Shown here: positions 48,674 through 60,658 of the stretch, piece after piece
How positions within the stretch are numbered: position 1 is the stretch's first letter
Layout: the number at the start of each line of letters is the position of its first letter
Assembly: GCA_022592445.1 (NCBI GenBank)
Contig: JABYQR010000268.1
Coordinates: 1-64,000 of the forward strand
Direction of reading: 5' to 3'
Origin: Cytidiella melzeri
Lineage: Eukaryota; Basidiomycota; Agaricomycetes; Polyporales; Irpicaceae
Length of the DNA: 64,000 bases
The notes under the pieces: generated by a model
The model's input: the letters and a program-made list of their open reading frames with translations, nothing else
Database searches by the model: none
What the model was told of the DNA's origin: nothing
Translations under genes and position numbers: made by a program

Positions 48674-51200
48674 GATGAATTCCATCTTTGCTGATCTCAT
48701 CGCGGAAGGAAAGGTCTCGGTCTACTTAGATGACATCCTTGTCTTCAGTTCAGACATTGCAGAACACTGGAAAATTGTTCATGAGGTACTATCTCGACTT
48801 GAAGCCAACGACTTGTATCTTTGCCCCGAAAAATGCGAATTTGAACAGTCACAAGTCGAGTACTTAGGTCTAATCATCGGTAACGGAAAGATCAGTATGG
48901 ACTTGGGTAAAATAGAAGCTATCACCAATTGGCCGGTACCACAGAACCTCCGTGATGTACGCGGTTTCATTGGATTTTCCAACTTCTACCGACATTTCAT
49001 CAAGGACTTTGCACGGCATACTCGTCCTCTTCACGATCTCACCAAGAAAGACCAACCTTGGAAGTGGGGAGAAGCACAGCAGAACGCCTTTCAAATGCTC
49101 AAAGATGCGTTCACTCAGGAACCAATTCTAGTCACATGGGAACCCGATCGCCCCACACGTATTGAAGTTGATGCGTCTGGCTTTGCAACTGGAGGGGTTC
49201 TATTGCAGAACCTAGAGGATGGACAATGGCACCCAGTAGCGTTTCGGTCTCAGTCTATGGCCGAAGCGGAACGGAACTATGAGATCTATGGTTGAGAAAT
49301 GCTTGCTATCATCAGAGCTCTCGAAGATTGGCGTCACTATCTAGAAGGATTACCCGCGCCCTTCGAAATCATCACAGATCATCAGAATCTGCAGTACTGG
49401 CGAACCGCCCAGGACCTGTCTAGACAACAAGCTTGGTGGTCTTTGTACCTTAGCCGGTTTGACTTTGTGTTAACACACAAACCCGGAAAGACCCTTACTC
49501 AAGGTGACCCGCTGTCCAGAGTCAGAACCTTGGAAGTTTTAGATGCATCAGACAACAAGGAACAAGTTGTACTGAAACCCGAATACTTCCAGACAATAGC
49601 CGCCTCAAGTACCCCAGAACCTGATCCGTTAGAGTCACGGATTAAGGACATCAGCATTCGAGAAGCAGAGGTAGTCTAGGGACCAGCCAAGCTTAGGAAG
49701 GATGGACCCCGGAAGTTGACCGATGGTGGACTTGAGTGGGAGGAAGACAACGGACTGGTGTACTACAAAGGGAAGCTGTACATTCCAAAGGATTGCGAAG
49801 TTCGCAGGGGGATTGTACGACGATGCCATGATGCATTACCAGCAGGACATCCCGGCAAACACGCAACCCTGAAACTAGTCACACGGCATTATTGGTGGCC
49901 TTGCATGGCATCATTTGTAGAACAATACGTCCTCAGATGTGACAAGTGTCAGCAAACCAAACCAGCACAGCACCCTGTGGCCCCAATACAGCCCATCGAA
50001 GTACCAGACGGACCTTGGCAGGTGGTTGGTGTAGACTTGGTCGGACCTCTTCCGCGAAGCAACGGATTTGACATGATTGCAGTATACACAGATTTGTATA
50101 GCAAACAGAGTCATGTAATTCCGACCCAGTCTACCGTTACAGCTGACGGCATAGCCAACCTCCACATCAAAGAAGTCTTTAGGCTCCATGGTATTCCCCG
50201 ACAGTTCATATCTGATAGAGGACCTCAGTTTGCGGCCCGAGTAATGCAAGCGTTGTATAAACGACTAGGCATCACTGGCGCTATGACTACAGCCTGTCAT
50301 CCTCAGGCTAACGGTCAAACGGAAAGAGTCAACCAAGAAGTAGAAAAGATTCTACGACTCTTTGTTGATCAACGACAAGATGATTGGGCAGAATACATCC
50401 CAGTGGCTGAATTCGCCATCAACTCTCGTGTCAACTCATCTACGCAGCACTCTCCCTTTGAAGTCATGTACGGGTACCTACCAGATTTCACCATACCAGT
50501 CGGACGTCACAGCCAAATGCCGAATCTAGATGCACGTCTAGAAAAAATTAGACAGGTTCGGGCAGAAGCCGAAGCTGCCTCGCGTCTATCTAAGGAAAAG
50601 ATGGCCGAAGCTTCTGCATACACCCGCAGAACTACTCCAGTCTTCAAGGAAGGGGACCTCGTGTGGTTGTCTTCCAAGAACGTCAAAATACATCAGCAGT
50701 CTGACAAGCTAGGGCCTAGACAGCTCGGTTCATTCACAGTTCTTCAGGAAACCGGTGAACATACATATTGGATCAAACTCAAATCCGGATATTGTATTCA
50801 CAACAACATCAACGTTGAACGGCTATCTCCGTATCGAGGAAACGAAGTAAACGGCCTCATACCAGAACCACCAGCACCGATCATAGTAGATGATCAACAA
50901 GTCTATGAAGTTGAGAAGATCCTAGACAGTCGGATCTATCGGAAGCAGATGCAGTACCTAGTCAAATGGAAAGGCTATGGAGAAGGCAATGTAACGTGGG
51001 AACCTGCAGTAAATCTGACCAATGCGAAAGAGAGCATTGCAGAGTTCCATGCCAGACATACCAACGCACCTCAGAAATTGCCCAAAGCACTCTTCGACTC
51101 CATTCCTTGGAAACCGTTGGAGAACATCACAGAAGCTATTGCATCTGACCTGGAGTGGGCAGATGGTAGAGTCCCTGGTCTTAGTTCATCGAGGCGATGA
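48674..51200 (+). pseudogene. Gyp-A2 Pol: rest of RT, RNase H, integrase, chromodomain
   Basis: Continues 43,410: MMNSIFADLIAEGKVSVYLDD, RNase H IEVDASGFATGG, then TGA at 49,293-49,295 (Arg in Gyp-A1) and TAG at 49,677-49,679 (Gln in Gyp-A1). 49,716-51,200 is open for 494 codons. This covers the zinc finger CHDALPAGHPGKHATL ... CDKCQQTK, the integrase core VGVDLVGPLP / ISDRGPQFAA / NGQTERVNQEVE, the GPY-like region, the chromodomain YEVEKILDSRIYRKQMQYLV and tail to SSSRR. The integrase core is complete, and the two stops are C-to-T type. Confidence 0.9.
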
Positions 51201-51218
51201 ATTTTAGGAGGGGGGTAA

Positions 51219-52005
51219 TGACATGGATAGTCCAGCAGAGACCGGATTTTTCCAATAATGTCACAAGTTTACAGCCTTAGGCGCCTATCTAGAGCGCTTA
51301 TTTTCCGGCTAGGAGTGTTACCAGACCTAACCCTAACCCGGTTCACGTGACATCCTGCCTTATTTATCAATAGTCCAGACCCAAACCCTAGACTCAATCT
51401 GGAGCGGTTCCAGATCAACCTAGGCTATTGTTCTATTGTTCAACTTCCATTGATAGGGATTCCCCAGGGATTCCCCCATTTCCTATTGTCCTATTGTCTT
51501 CCGTCTATTGTCTTTTGTCTATTGTTAGGGATTCCCCCAGTTTCTATTGTTCTATTGTTCCTGATGCTATTGTTCTATTGTCTATTGTTCTAGTCCTATT
51601 GTTCTATGTACCCTGGTTCTTGACAGTTACTCAGGTCCTTGACAGTTACCCTGGTCCCTTATTGTTCTATTGTTACTCCAGCCCCACAGTTACTCCAGTC
51701 CCTAGTGTGGGAACTGGTGCACAGACCACCCAGACACAGTATATATAGTACCCCTTACCCTCCCTGGTTCTGCATCTTGACCTCTTCGTCATTTGCACTG
51801 CCAGGTGAGTTACTCAATGTAACCTAGTATAAGCATGATATTAACTTCGTCATTTGCACTGCCAGTATCCGGCCTCTGTGCCTGCTTGCCTGCTCATCAT
51901 CGACTCTGACCTTGTTGTCGTCGTTGGAGATCCCTTTCCTTTTCCACCATCATCCATTCCACCCTTGTTTAGGGTTTAGCAGTATAGCAGCAGTCGCTCC
52001 GCGAC
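51219..52005 (+). repeat. Gyp-A2 3' LTR (LTR-A)
   Basis: Follows the purine tract AGGAGGGGGGTAA. It ends GCGAC at 52,005, one base short of the family end, directly against truncated LTR-B copy 4. Confidence 0.92.
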
Positions 52006-52006
52006 G

Positions 52007-52589
52007 AAGACTTGCCTTACCAGGCAACAGTATTATTGGGAATATTTAGGTGCTTATCCAGCGTCTATTTAGGCACTTAGCCAGCGCTTATCTGGTGCTT
52101 ATTTCAGCGCTGATCAATTGATGCACTGATGTGCCCTCTGTCTCTGATGCGCTCCTTTCCCTATCTGTGTATCACATGATAGAACTCTCTGGAACCTTGT
52201 GGAACATGCTGGAACTATGATGTCATAGTTCTTAGAACCTTCTGGAAAAGTCTAGCCTTGGGACTGGGTCATGGGGTCAGGTCATGGGGACAATTGCTAT
52301 TGGCTGATTATCGAAGTGGCACCACTTGGGCATAGGGCATGCTTAGTAAGGTAGATTACTTTGGTTACTCATGTAGGTATTAGGGGTCTTAGAGTAGTAC
52401 CTGGGATCCTCCCCTTCATGTATATATAGAGGCACTCCTGAGGGCATATCCCCTCAGCCTTATCCACTCTGTTGATGAAGGACTACTCTGTACTCCCCAG
52501 TACTCACTCTCACCAACACTCTACTCTCTATCTCATTATCCCCCCTCCAGTTTAACAACTATCTGGTGAGTGTAACTTTAAATGTTACA
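52007..52589 (+). repeat. LTR-B copy 4 (5' truncated), 5' LTR of a Gyp-B element
   Basis: Lacks the first ~30 bp of copy 3. It has the same TATA region and ends AATGTTACA, followed by the self-primer site at 52,593-52,603. Confidence 0.82.
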
Positions 52590-53202
52590 TTTGGATAAGA
52601 CTGCCCCTACTCCCTCACATGTCTGGATGTGCTGGACGTTTTCTTCCCTTTTCTTCTAGGTCTTGTGCCTGTGCATGAGCCCCTTTACAAATCCTCTAGA
52701 AATAGAAATAGAGGCAGCCGGACCATAGGCTCTAAGTGGTAGTCATGTCTAGGCTTTGCCTTGATATTCACAACTTGAATCACCCTCTCGCCCGACGCTC
52801 CTAGAGCTGATCAGAGCAGGGGTTGGCACTATGCCAACATGATGAAAGTGTGCCTCCCCACAGGCAATAGTGGAGTTGGTGTCAGACGCTCGTTATAAGA
52901 GCTAGACAACAGGACTAGAAGCCCATGAGTGCCTAGACACAAAGATGGGTAACTTGTTCTGGCCGGACTTAGGGTCAGTGTAATACTGATCTTCCAACCA
53001 TTTGCCACACGGGTGGAACTGTGACGGAGATCCTTTTCACCACCAGACCTGGAGAGAGAGTCCAGGCCGACACTGGCACTACCCCACGCATACACAGGAC
53101 CTCTCCTTTATGTAGATTTGTTTTGCACACCACTGAGCTGACAAGCTCATTACAGTGTGTCACACAGTCACCATGCCACTCTCCCACTATGTCGCTGCTA
53201 AG
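52590..53202 (+). other. Gyp-B leader and possible gag start
   Basis: Colinear with 32,428-32,968, then continues beyond it. The last 30 nt read ATG-CCA-CTC-TCC-CAC... (53,173), a possible Gag start (MPLSHYVAAK), interrupted by the Gyp-A1 insertion at 53,203. Confidence 0.4.
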
Positions 53203-53931
53203 TGTCGCGGAGCGACTGCTGCTATACTGCTAAACCCTAAACAAGGGCGGAGAAGAGGGGGAGTGGAAGTGGAAGTGGATCTCCAACGACGACAACGAGG
53301 TCAAAGTCGATGATAAGCAGGCAAGCAGGCTCAGAGGCCGGATACTGGCAGTGCAAATGACTCCTGTTTATACTAGGTTACATTGAGTAACTCACCTGGC
53401 AGTGCAAATGACGAAGAGGTCAAGATGCAGAACCAGGGAGGGTAAGGAGTACTATATATACTGTGTCTGGGTGGTCTGTGCACCAGTTCCCACACTAGGG
53501 ACTGGAGTAACTGTGGGGCTGGAGTAACAATAGAACAATAAGGAACCAGGGTAGCGGTCAAGGACCTGAGTAACTGTCAAGGAACAGAGTATGTAGAACA
53601 ATAGAGCTAGAACAATAGAACAATAGAACAATAGGATAAGAACAATACAACAATGAGAACTGGGGGAATCCCTGGGGAATCCCTGGGGAATCCCTATCAA
53701 TGGAAGTTGAACAATAGAACAATAGCCTAGGTTGATCTGGAACCGCTCCAGATTGAGTCTAGGGTTTGGGTCTGGACTATTGATAAATAAGGCAGGATGT
53801 CACGTGACCCGGGTTAGGGTTAGGTCCAATAACGCTCCTAGCCGGAAAATAAGCGCTCTAGATAGGCGCCTAAGGCTGTAAACTTGTGACATTATTGGAA
53901 AAATCCGGTCTCTGTTGGACTATCCATGTCA
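53203..53931 (-). repeat. Gyp-A1 3' LTR (LTR-A)
   Basis: Plus-strand edges TGTCGCGG ... CCATGTCA; the purine tract (plus TTACCCCCCTCCT) abuts at 53,932. Confidence 0.93.
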
Positions 53932-53949
53932 TTACCCCCCTCCTAAAAT

Positions 53950-56900
53950 TCATCGCCTCGATGAACTAAGACCAGGGACTCTACCATCTGCCCACTCCAG
54001 GTCAGATGCAATAGCTTCGGTGATGTTCTCCAACGGTTTCCAAGGAATGGAGTTGAAGAGTGCTTTGGGCAATTTCTGAGGTGCGTTGGTATGTCTGGCG
54101 TGGAACTCTGCAATGCTCTCTTTCGCATTGGTCAGATTTACTGCAGGTTCCCACGTTACATTGCCTTCTCCATAGCCTTTCCATTTGACTAGGTACTGCA
54201 TCTGCTTCCGATAGATCCGACTGTCTAGGATCTTCTCACTTCATAGACTTGTTGATCATCTACTATGATCGGTGCTGGTGGTTCTGGTATGAGGCCGTTT
54301 ACTTCGTTTCCTCGATACGGAGATAGCCGTTCAACGTTGATGTTGTTGTGAATACAATATCCGGATTTGAGTTTGATCCAATATGTATGTTCACCGGTTT
54401 CCTGAAGAACTGTGAATGAACCGAGCTGTCTAGGCCCTAGCTTGTCAGACTGCTGATGTATTTTGACGTTCTTGGAAGACAACCACACGAGGTCCCCTTC
54501 CTTGAAGACTGGAGTAGTTCTGCGGGTGTATGCAGAAGCTTCGGCCATCTTTTCCTTAGATAGACGCGAGGCAGCTTCGGCTTCTGCCCGAACCTGTCTA
54601 ATTTTTTCTAGACGTGCATCTAGATTCGGCATTTGGCTGTGACGTCCGACTGGTATGGTGAAATCTGGTAGGTACCCGTACATGACTTCAAAGGGAGAGT
54701 GCTGCGTAGATGAGTTGACACGAGAGTTGATGGCGAATTCAGCCACTGGGATGTATTCTGCCCAATCATCTTGTTGTTGGTCAACAAAGAGTCGTAGAAT
54801 CTTTTCTACCTCTTGATTTGTTCTTTCCGTTTGACCATTGGCCTGAGGGTGGTAGGCGGTAGTCATGGCGCCAGTGATGCCTAGCCGTTTGTACAACGCT
54901 TGCATGACACGAGCTGCAAACTGGGGTCCTCTATCGGATATAAACTGTCGGGGAATGCCGTGGAGCCTGAACACCTCTCTGATGTGAAGGTCGGCTATAC
55001 CGTCTGCTGTGACAGTAGACTGAGTTGGAATTACATGTGTTTGCTTGCTGTACAAGTCTGTGTACACGGCAATCATGTCAAAACCTTTACTGCGTGGGAG
55101 TGGTCCGACTAAGTCTACACCAACCACCTGCCAAGGTCCGTCTGGTACTTCGATAGGCTGTATTGGGGCAACCAGGTGCTGTGCTGATTTGGTTTGCTGA
55201 CATTTGTCACATCCGAGGACGTATTGTTCTACAAATGATGCCATACGAGGCCACCAATAGTGCCGTGTTACTAGTTCCAGGGTTGCGTGTTTGCCAGGAT
55301 GTCCTGCTGGTAGTGCATCGTGGCATCGACGTACAATCTCCTTTCGGACTTCTCGATCTTTAAGAATGTACAGCTTTCCTTTGTAGTACACCAGTCCGCT
55401 GTCTTCTTCCCACTCTAGTCCACCATCTGTCAACTTCCGGGGTCCGTCCTTCTTTAGCTTGGCTAATCCCTGAACCACCTCAGCTTCTCGAAGGCTGATG
55501 TCTCTGATTCGAGCTTCCAATGGGTCTGTTTCTAGAGTACTTGAGGCAGCTATGGTTTGGAAGTATTCGGGTTTCAGCACAACTTGTTCTTTGTTGTCTG
55601 ATGCATCTAGCACTTCCAAGGTTCTAACTCTGGACAGCGGGTCACCTTGAGTAAGGGTCTTTCCGGGTTTGTGGGTCAACACGAAATCAAACCGGCTAAG
55701 GTATAAGGACCACCGAGCTTGTCGTCTAGCCAGGTCCTGAGCGGTACGCCAGTACTGCAGATTCTGATGATCTGTGATGATCTCGAAGGGCGCGGGTAAT
55801 CCTTCTAGATAGTGACGCCAATCTTCAAGAGCTCTGATGATAGCGAGCATTTCTCGATCATAGATCTCGTAGTTCCGTTCGGCTTCGGCCATAGACTGAG
55901 ACCGAAACGCTACAGGGTGCCATTGTCCATCCTCTAGTTTCTGCAATAGAACTCCTCCAGTTTCAAAGCCAGACACATCAACTTCAATACGTGTGGGACG
56001 ATCAGGTTCCCATGTGACTAGAATAGGTTCCTGAGTGAACGCATCTTTGAGCATCTGAAAGGCGTTCTGTTGTGCTTCTCCCCACTTCCAAGGTTGGTCT
56101 TTCTTGGTGAGATCATGCAGGGGACGAGTATGCCGTGCAAAGTCCTTGATGAAACGTCGGTAGAAGTTGGCAAATCCAATGAAACCGCGTACATCACGGA
56201 GGTTCTGTGGTACCGGCCAGTTGGTGATAGCTTCTATTTTACCCGAGTCCATACTGATCTTTCCGTTACCGATGATTAGACCTAAGTACTCGACTTGTGA
56301 CTGTTCAAATTCGCATTTCTCGGGGCGAAGGTACAGATCATTGGCTTCAAGTCTTGCTAGTACTTCATGGACGAGTTTACAATGTTCCGTGATGTCTGAG
56401 CTGAAGATGAGGATATCATCCAGGTACACAGAGACCTTTCCGTCCGCAATGAGATCAGCAAAGATGGAGTTCATCATTGCTTGAAACGTGGCTGGAGAAT
56501 TGGTCATGCCAAACAACATCACCTTGGGCTCGAACAGCCCTCGGTTTGTCACAAATGCAACCTTCCATTCGTCATTTTCTTTGATCCGAATGTTATGGTA
56601 ACCCCATCGTACATCAAACTTAGTGAAGATTTTGGCTTGACGAAGTCGATTGGTAATGTCTGATACCAAAGGGAGTGGGTAGCGGTTTTTGATTGTGATG
56701 TCATTCAACCGTCGATAATCCTGAACAAGCCAAAGCTTGTCATCCTTCTTCTTTACGAAGAATATCGGTGAGGCCATGGGCAACTTGGATGGGACAATAT
56801 ATCCTTTCGCTAGGTTTTCCTCAATAAACTTGTCTAACTCCGCTTGTTCATTCGGAGACATGGGGTAGACTTTGGATATGAACATCTTCGGGGTCTCTGT

Positions 56901-57704
56901 TAGATCAATCGTGTGATCCCAGGGTTGGTGCTCTGGGAGGCGCTGTGATGCTTCTTCGGAAAAGACTTTCTGGTGTCTACGGTATTCTTCTGGAACCATC
57001 TGTTCGAACGTCTGTTGGTCTTTGGATTGATGGGCCTTAGCCGCAATGTCTGTTGAGTACGTATAGCTAGCACAGGACCAAAGCTCTTCTTTGGTGTCCT
57101 GAATGATACCGGCTCTGAGCCAGGCTCGTCTCTGCTTCCGATTAGCTGTGATAGACTGGAAGGGTTTGAAATTTTCTTCGGCTTCCAGTTCCATTTCTCT
57201 GGTAGCCCAATTGATCTTGGGGTTTGCTTTGCGAAGCCAGGGTAGGCCTAGAATGCAATCTTCTGGTCCGATGTCTGTGACCAAAAATGTTGCGTTTTCT
57301 TTGATAGCCCCAACTTGTAGTTCAAGCTCTGCTCTGTGTGTGATACGTCCTCCTTGATTTAGAGTCCCATCGATGTTATGGAGTGGGATCTGTCTTTCTA
57401 AGGGGACCGAACGTACTCAGTGCCGATTGACAAAGTCTTGACTCAGGAATAAAGCGGTGGCTCCTGAGTCAATCATGGCTTTGATGCCTTGTTCTCTAAA
57501 CACTCCTTTAAGCGTGATAGGAACTCGGAAGTGCATGGTAAGCGGGTCTATTTCGGGTACTATGCAAGACGACAAGGTTTCAAAGTAGTTATACATGTCG
57601 TTAAATAAAACTGAAGACTGCAAATCAGGCTGCTGCGCGGGGCGGGTATTTACTACAGGGGAGCTAAAAACTGTGTCCGTGGGGGAATCATCATTGTCCT
57701 CCAC
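53950..57704 (-). pseudogene. Gyp-A1 Pol polyprotein
   Basis: 57,417-57,704 holds protease [20 protein letters not shown], then TGA (CGA in Gyp-A2). 54,225-57,284 is 1,019 open codons: [36 protein letters not shown] and YLDDILIFS; RNase H IEVDVSGFETGG; zinc finger GHPGKHATLELVTRHYWWPR ... CDKCQQTK; integrase VGVDLVGPLP, ISDRGPQFAA and NGQTERTNQEVE. A 1-nt loss near 54,240 (GAAGTGAG against GAAGTTGAG in Gyp-A2) puts the chromodomain (MQYLVKWKGYGEGNVTWEP) in the frame 53,950-54,201. Apart from these two lesions Pol is complete, the best preserved gypsy Pol in the window. Confidence 0.92.
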
Positions 57705-57763
57705 TTCTTCTATGTAGGTCTTTTCAGAGGGACTCGAGGGTGCGGTTTCACCTGGAGTCCGTT

Positions 57764-57773
57764 CTAAAAATCC
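57764..57773 (-). promoter_or_regulatory. Gyp-A1 gag-pol -1 frameshift site
   Basis: Minus strand GGATTTT then TAG, identical to Gyp-A2. Confidence 0.82.
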
Positions 57774-57973
57774 CTTTGATTTCCCAGCTGCTTGACTTGA
57801 TCCGCGAGCGATGACATCTGCTTCATGATGGTATCGTAGTCAAACGGAGACGAAGAGCTGGCGACGGTTGCAGCGGGCGGGGTAGGTAAGGACCTCGCGG
57901 ACAAGGACGACGAGGGGGCCGAAGTGGACGGATTGAAGAGAGTGCTGGCAGCCACCTCCTGTTGCCTCGGTGG
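57774..57973 (-). pseudogene. Gyp-A1 Gag, C-terminal end
   Basis: The Pro/Ser linker and [20 protein letters not shown]; separated from the zinc knuckles by the solo LTR-A. Confidence 0.8.
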
Positions 57974-57978
57974 GTACC

Positions 57979-58675
57979 TGACATGGATAGTCCAACAGAG
58001 ACCGGATTTTTCCAACAATGTCACAAGTTTACAGCCTTAGGCGCCCATCTAGAGCGCTTATTTTCCGGCTAGGAGTGTTACCGGACCTAACCCTAACCCG
58101 GGTCACGTGACATCCTGCCTTATTTATCAATAGTCCAGACCCAAACCCTAGACTCAATCTGGAGCGGTTCCAGATCAACCTAGGCTATTGTTCTATTGTT
58201 CTCCTTCCATTGTTAGGGATTCCCCAGGGATTCCCCCAGTTTCTATTGTTCTATTGTCTTATTGTTCTAGCTCTATTGTTCTACGTACCCTGGTCTTTGA
58301 CAGCTACCTTGGTCCTTGACAGTTACCCTGGTCCCTTATTGTTCTATTGTTACTCCAGCCCCACAGTTACTCCAGTCCCTAGTGTGGGAACTTGTGCACA
58401 GACCACCCAGCCACAGTATATATAGTAGCCCTTACCCTCCCTAGCTCTGCATCTTGACCTCTCTGTCATTTGCACTGCTAGGTGAGTTACTGCATGTAAC
58501 TTAGTATCATACCTTATTAACTCTGTCATTTGCACTGCTAGTATCCGGCGTCAGTGCCTGCTTGCCTGCTCATCATCGACTTGGACCTCGTTGTCGTTGT
58601 TGGAGATCCACCCCCTTCCTCTCTACTTCACTCCCTTTTTAGGGTTATCAGCATAGCAGCAGTCGCTCCGCGACA
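57979..58675 (+). repeat. Solo LTR-A inside Gyp-A1 gag
   Basis: 697 bp, TGACATGG ... CGCGACA, with a perfect 5-bp duplication GTACC (57,974-57,978 / 58,676-58,680). It has the opposite orientation to its host, which belongs to the same family. Confidence 0.95.
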
Positions 58676-60031
58676 GTACCCAAGGAACCGGCTTTGACAA
58701 ACTTGCGTCTGGTGGTTGCCACCACAATGTCTGCACAGTTCACAATCGTGTTTTCCATCCTTCTTTTGGTGATCCTTTGATCCGCATCCGTAACATCTAC
58801 CGTTCATGGCTTTCATAAAATTGGCGCGTGTTTTTCCGTTGGGCCCCACTTTGGTAGCATTGATTTCCATGGCATTGAAGTCACGAGGTGCTTGGACGAA
58901 GGGAGCTGGGGACGAGGTGGAGACCGGTGTGGTTTTGAACAGATTGGGGACCGTTCAACCTTGTTCACGAGCTTTTTCTTGAGCTCGAACACAAAGACAA
59001 TTGTCAATGTTGGTAGCAACATTGATTAGATCTACAAGAGTGACGTGTGGCCTTGCGGTGTGAACCAGTTCATCCTTGATGGTAGTACTCAGGTGTTCGT
59101 AGTACCAATCACGAAGGTTTTGTGTCAAGTAGCCGGTCCTGTCCATAATCTCCCTGAATTGAGCCATGTACTCCGGAACCGTTTTCTTGCCTTGTCATAG
59201 CTCCCTGAGCTTGGCTTTAGCGTCTACCATTTCATCGACCGGCTCAAATCGTGCTTTAAACACGGTTTTGAAGTCGTCCCAGTCACCGTTGAAGGCTGCC
59301 TGATGACTAGCAATCAGGTCCATGTGGGGCGTAGCCCAAACTGCTGCGTCTTCTGTCATTAATGACAGGGCTGACAAAATCCAGAGGTGGTCCAACCGGG
59401 TCTGACCGCCTTGAGCATTGTACGGAGACAGCTTCTCGTTAAACTGTGCGTACATGGAAAAGGCGGCTAAAAAGCAACGTGCATTGCTGCTAGCATTGCC
59501 TTTGAAACTGGCAGGTTTTTCCACAACCCTTTCCCTTGATCGGTTGTTGACCGGTTGCTGATTCTGAATCAGCACTGTAATGGCTTGTGTCAGCTGTTGC
59601 TGACCAAGGAGCAGTGCTTGCAGCAATTGTTCTGCAGAAGGAGGAGACGATGGTTCTTGTACAGGGGCTGGGGTAGTTACCCTGGACGCATGCTGTGAGA
59701 CGTTGGTGAAGTCCATCTGATATTGTTCCTGCGTGAAGGTTCGATCAAAGTCTTCTTCAGGTTCGGGCAGAGGCGGGAGAGATTCAAGAATACGATTTTC
59801 TTTCCAGTGATGGATGGGTTGGTACTGGTTGGCGTAACAACCAGGATATTCTACTCTGTTGTACCAATTGGGACACAGTTGTACTTCACAAACTTGATGT
59901 CCTTCTTCTGAGTCGTAACACTTGTCTCTGAAGGTTTGTTGGTTGAAGGTGTGTGGATAATTTTTGCAGGGAAGGTGATCTCTAGACCAAATGCTACTCT
60001 CGGGACTTTGGGAAGCCACTCTGTATTCTAC
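58676..60031 (-). pseudogene. Gyp-A1 Gag, main part
   Basis: In frame with ORF1 across the UAG at 60,032-60,034. It begins with a Cys/His region (CYDSEEGHQVCEVQLCPN) comparable to that of Gyp-D. The first ATG in any frame (59,716) starts MDFTNVSQHASRVTTPAP. Gag capsid region: FLAAFSMYAQF, LTEDAAVWATPHMD-like MTEDAAVWATPHMD, FKTVFKARFEPVDE. TGA stops are at 59,195-59,197 and 58,955-58,957. The knuckle CYGCGSKDHQKKDGKHDC and CRHCGGNHQTQVC lie just before the solo LTR. Confidence 0.85.
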
Positions 60032-60658
60032 CTAGAACGAGATGAAGTACTCGTCTGCCCAAACGTTGTCTAGAGCTTTGAACACCTGTTCGTAATTTCT
60101 CCTTAGACCCGTAAAACTAATTCTCCCAATTGCCTTCAATCCCCAATCCAGCAGCTGCCACTCACGATGAGTGATGACAGAGGCTCGGGTTGGTAGCTCT
60201 TCCAGAAGCTTTTCTAACTTCTGTTTCACCTGCTCGAAATGAAGCTTTGTGTCTCTGTGAAGCTGGTGGTATTTGTTGATGGTGGGGAGGATCGACAGAC
60301 GTTGGAGGGTGGCGGTGAGCTTGGGAGTGAAGATACCTTGAAGGTCTTCCACAGTGTGCTTGCGGAAATTGATGAGAGTTGGCTTTGCTGCTATGAGGGC
60401 TGCGCTAGGGTTGGTAGCGGGCCGGGCTGGGAAGCGTTCTGCTAATGAAGGCTTCTTAGGGAGACTTGCTAATGCCTCAGCTCGTTCGCGTGCGGTGCGG
60501 GCGGCGAACTCTTTGGACTCGGCGCGGAGTTTTTCCAATTTCCTCTGCTGTGGGGAATGTGTGTGTGAGGGAAGAACTCTTTGGTTTACGGCAACCAACG
60601 TAGGAGGCAATAGCCTTGAGCTCTTTCTCCGTGTACTTGTGACTTTTGCCACGTGCGT
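60032..60658 (-). other. Gyp-A1 ORF1, main part (AUG-free)
   Basis: Ends at TAG directly upstream of gag, in the same frame. RKLEKLRAESKEFAARTARERAEALA, KPTLINFRKHTVEDLQGIF and LLDWGLKAIGRISFTGLRRNYE align in order with Gyp-D ORF1. A frame change near 60,590 separates this from ARGKSHKYTEKELKAIASYVG (in the frame 60,477-60,658). No ATG exists in any frame from 60,658 down to 59,717. The upstream end continues beyond LTR-F at 62,504. Confidence 0.65.

Larger units (their letters stand above)
41656..52005 (+). mobile_element. Gyp-A2: gypsy chromovirus, 5' end missing, split by Cop-E2
   Basis: Plus-strand gag (part), PR-RT-RH-IN-chromodomain, purine tract and 3' LTR-A (51,219-52,005). The 5' LTR, ORF1 and early gag are absent, replaced by LTR-F copy 2. 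Cop-E2 sits in the RT domain with GCAAT duplicated. It is closely related to Gyp-A1 (53,203-63,528, minus strand). Confidence 0.92.
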
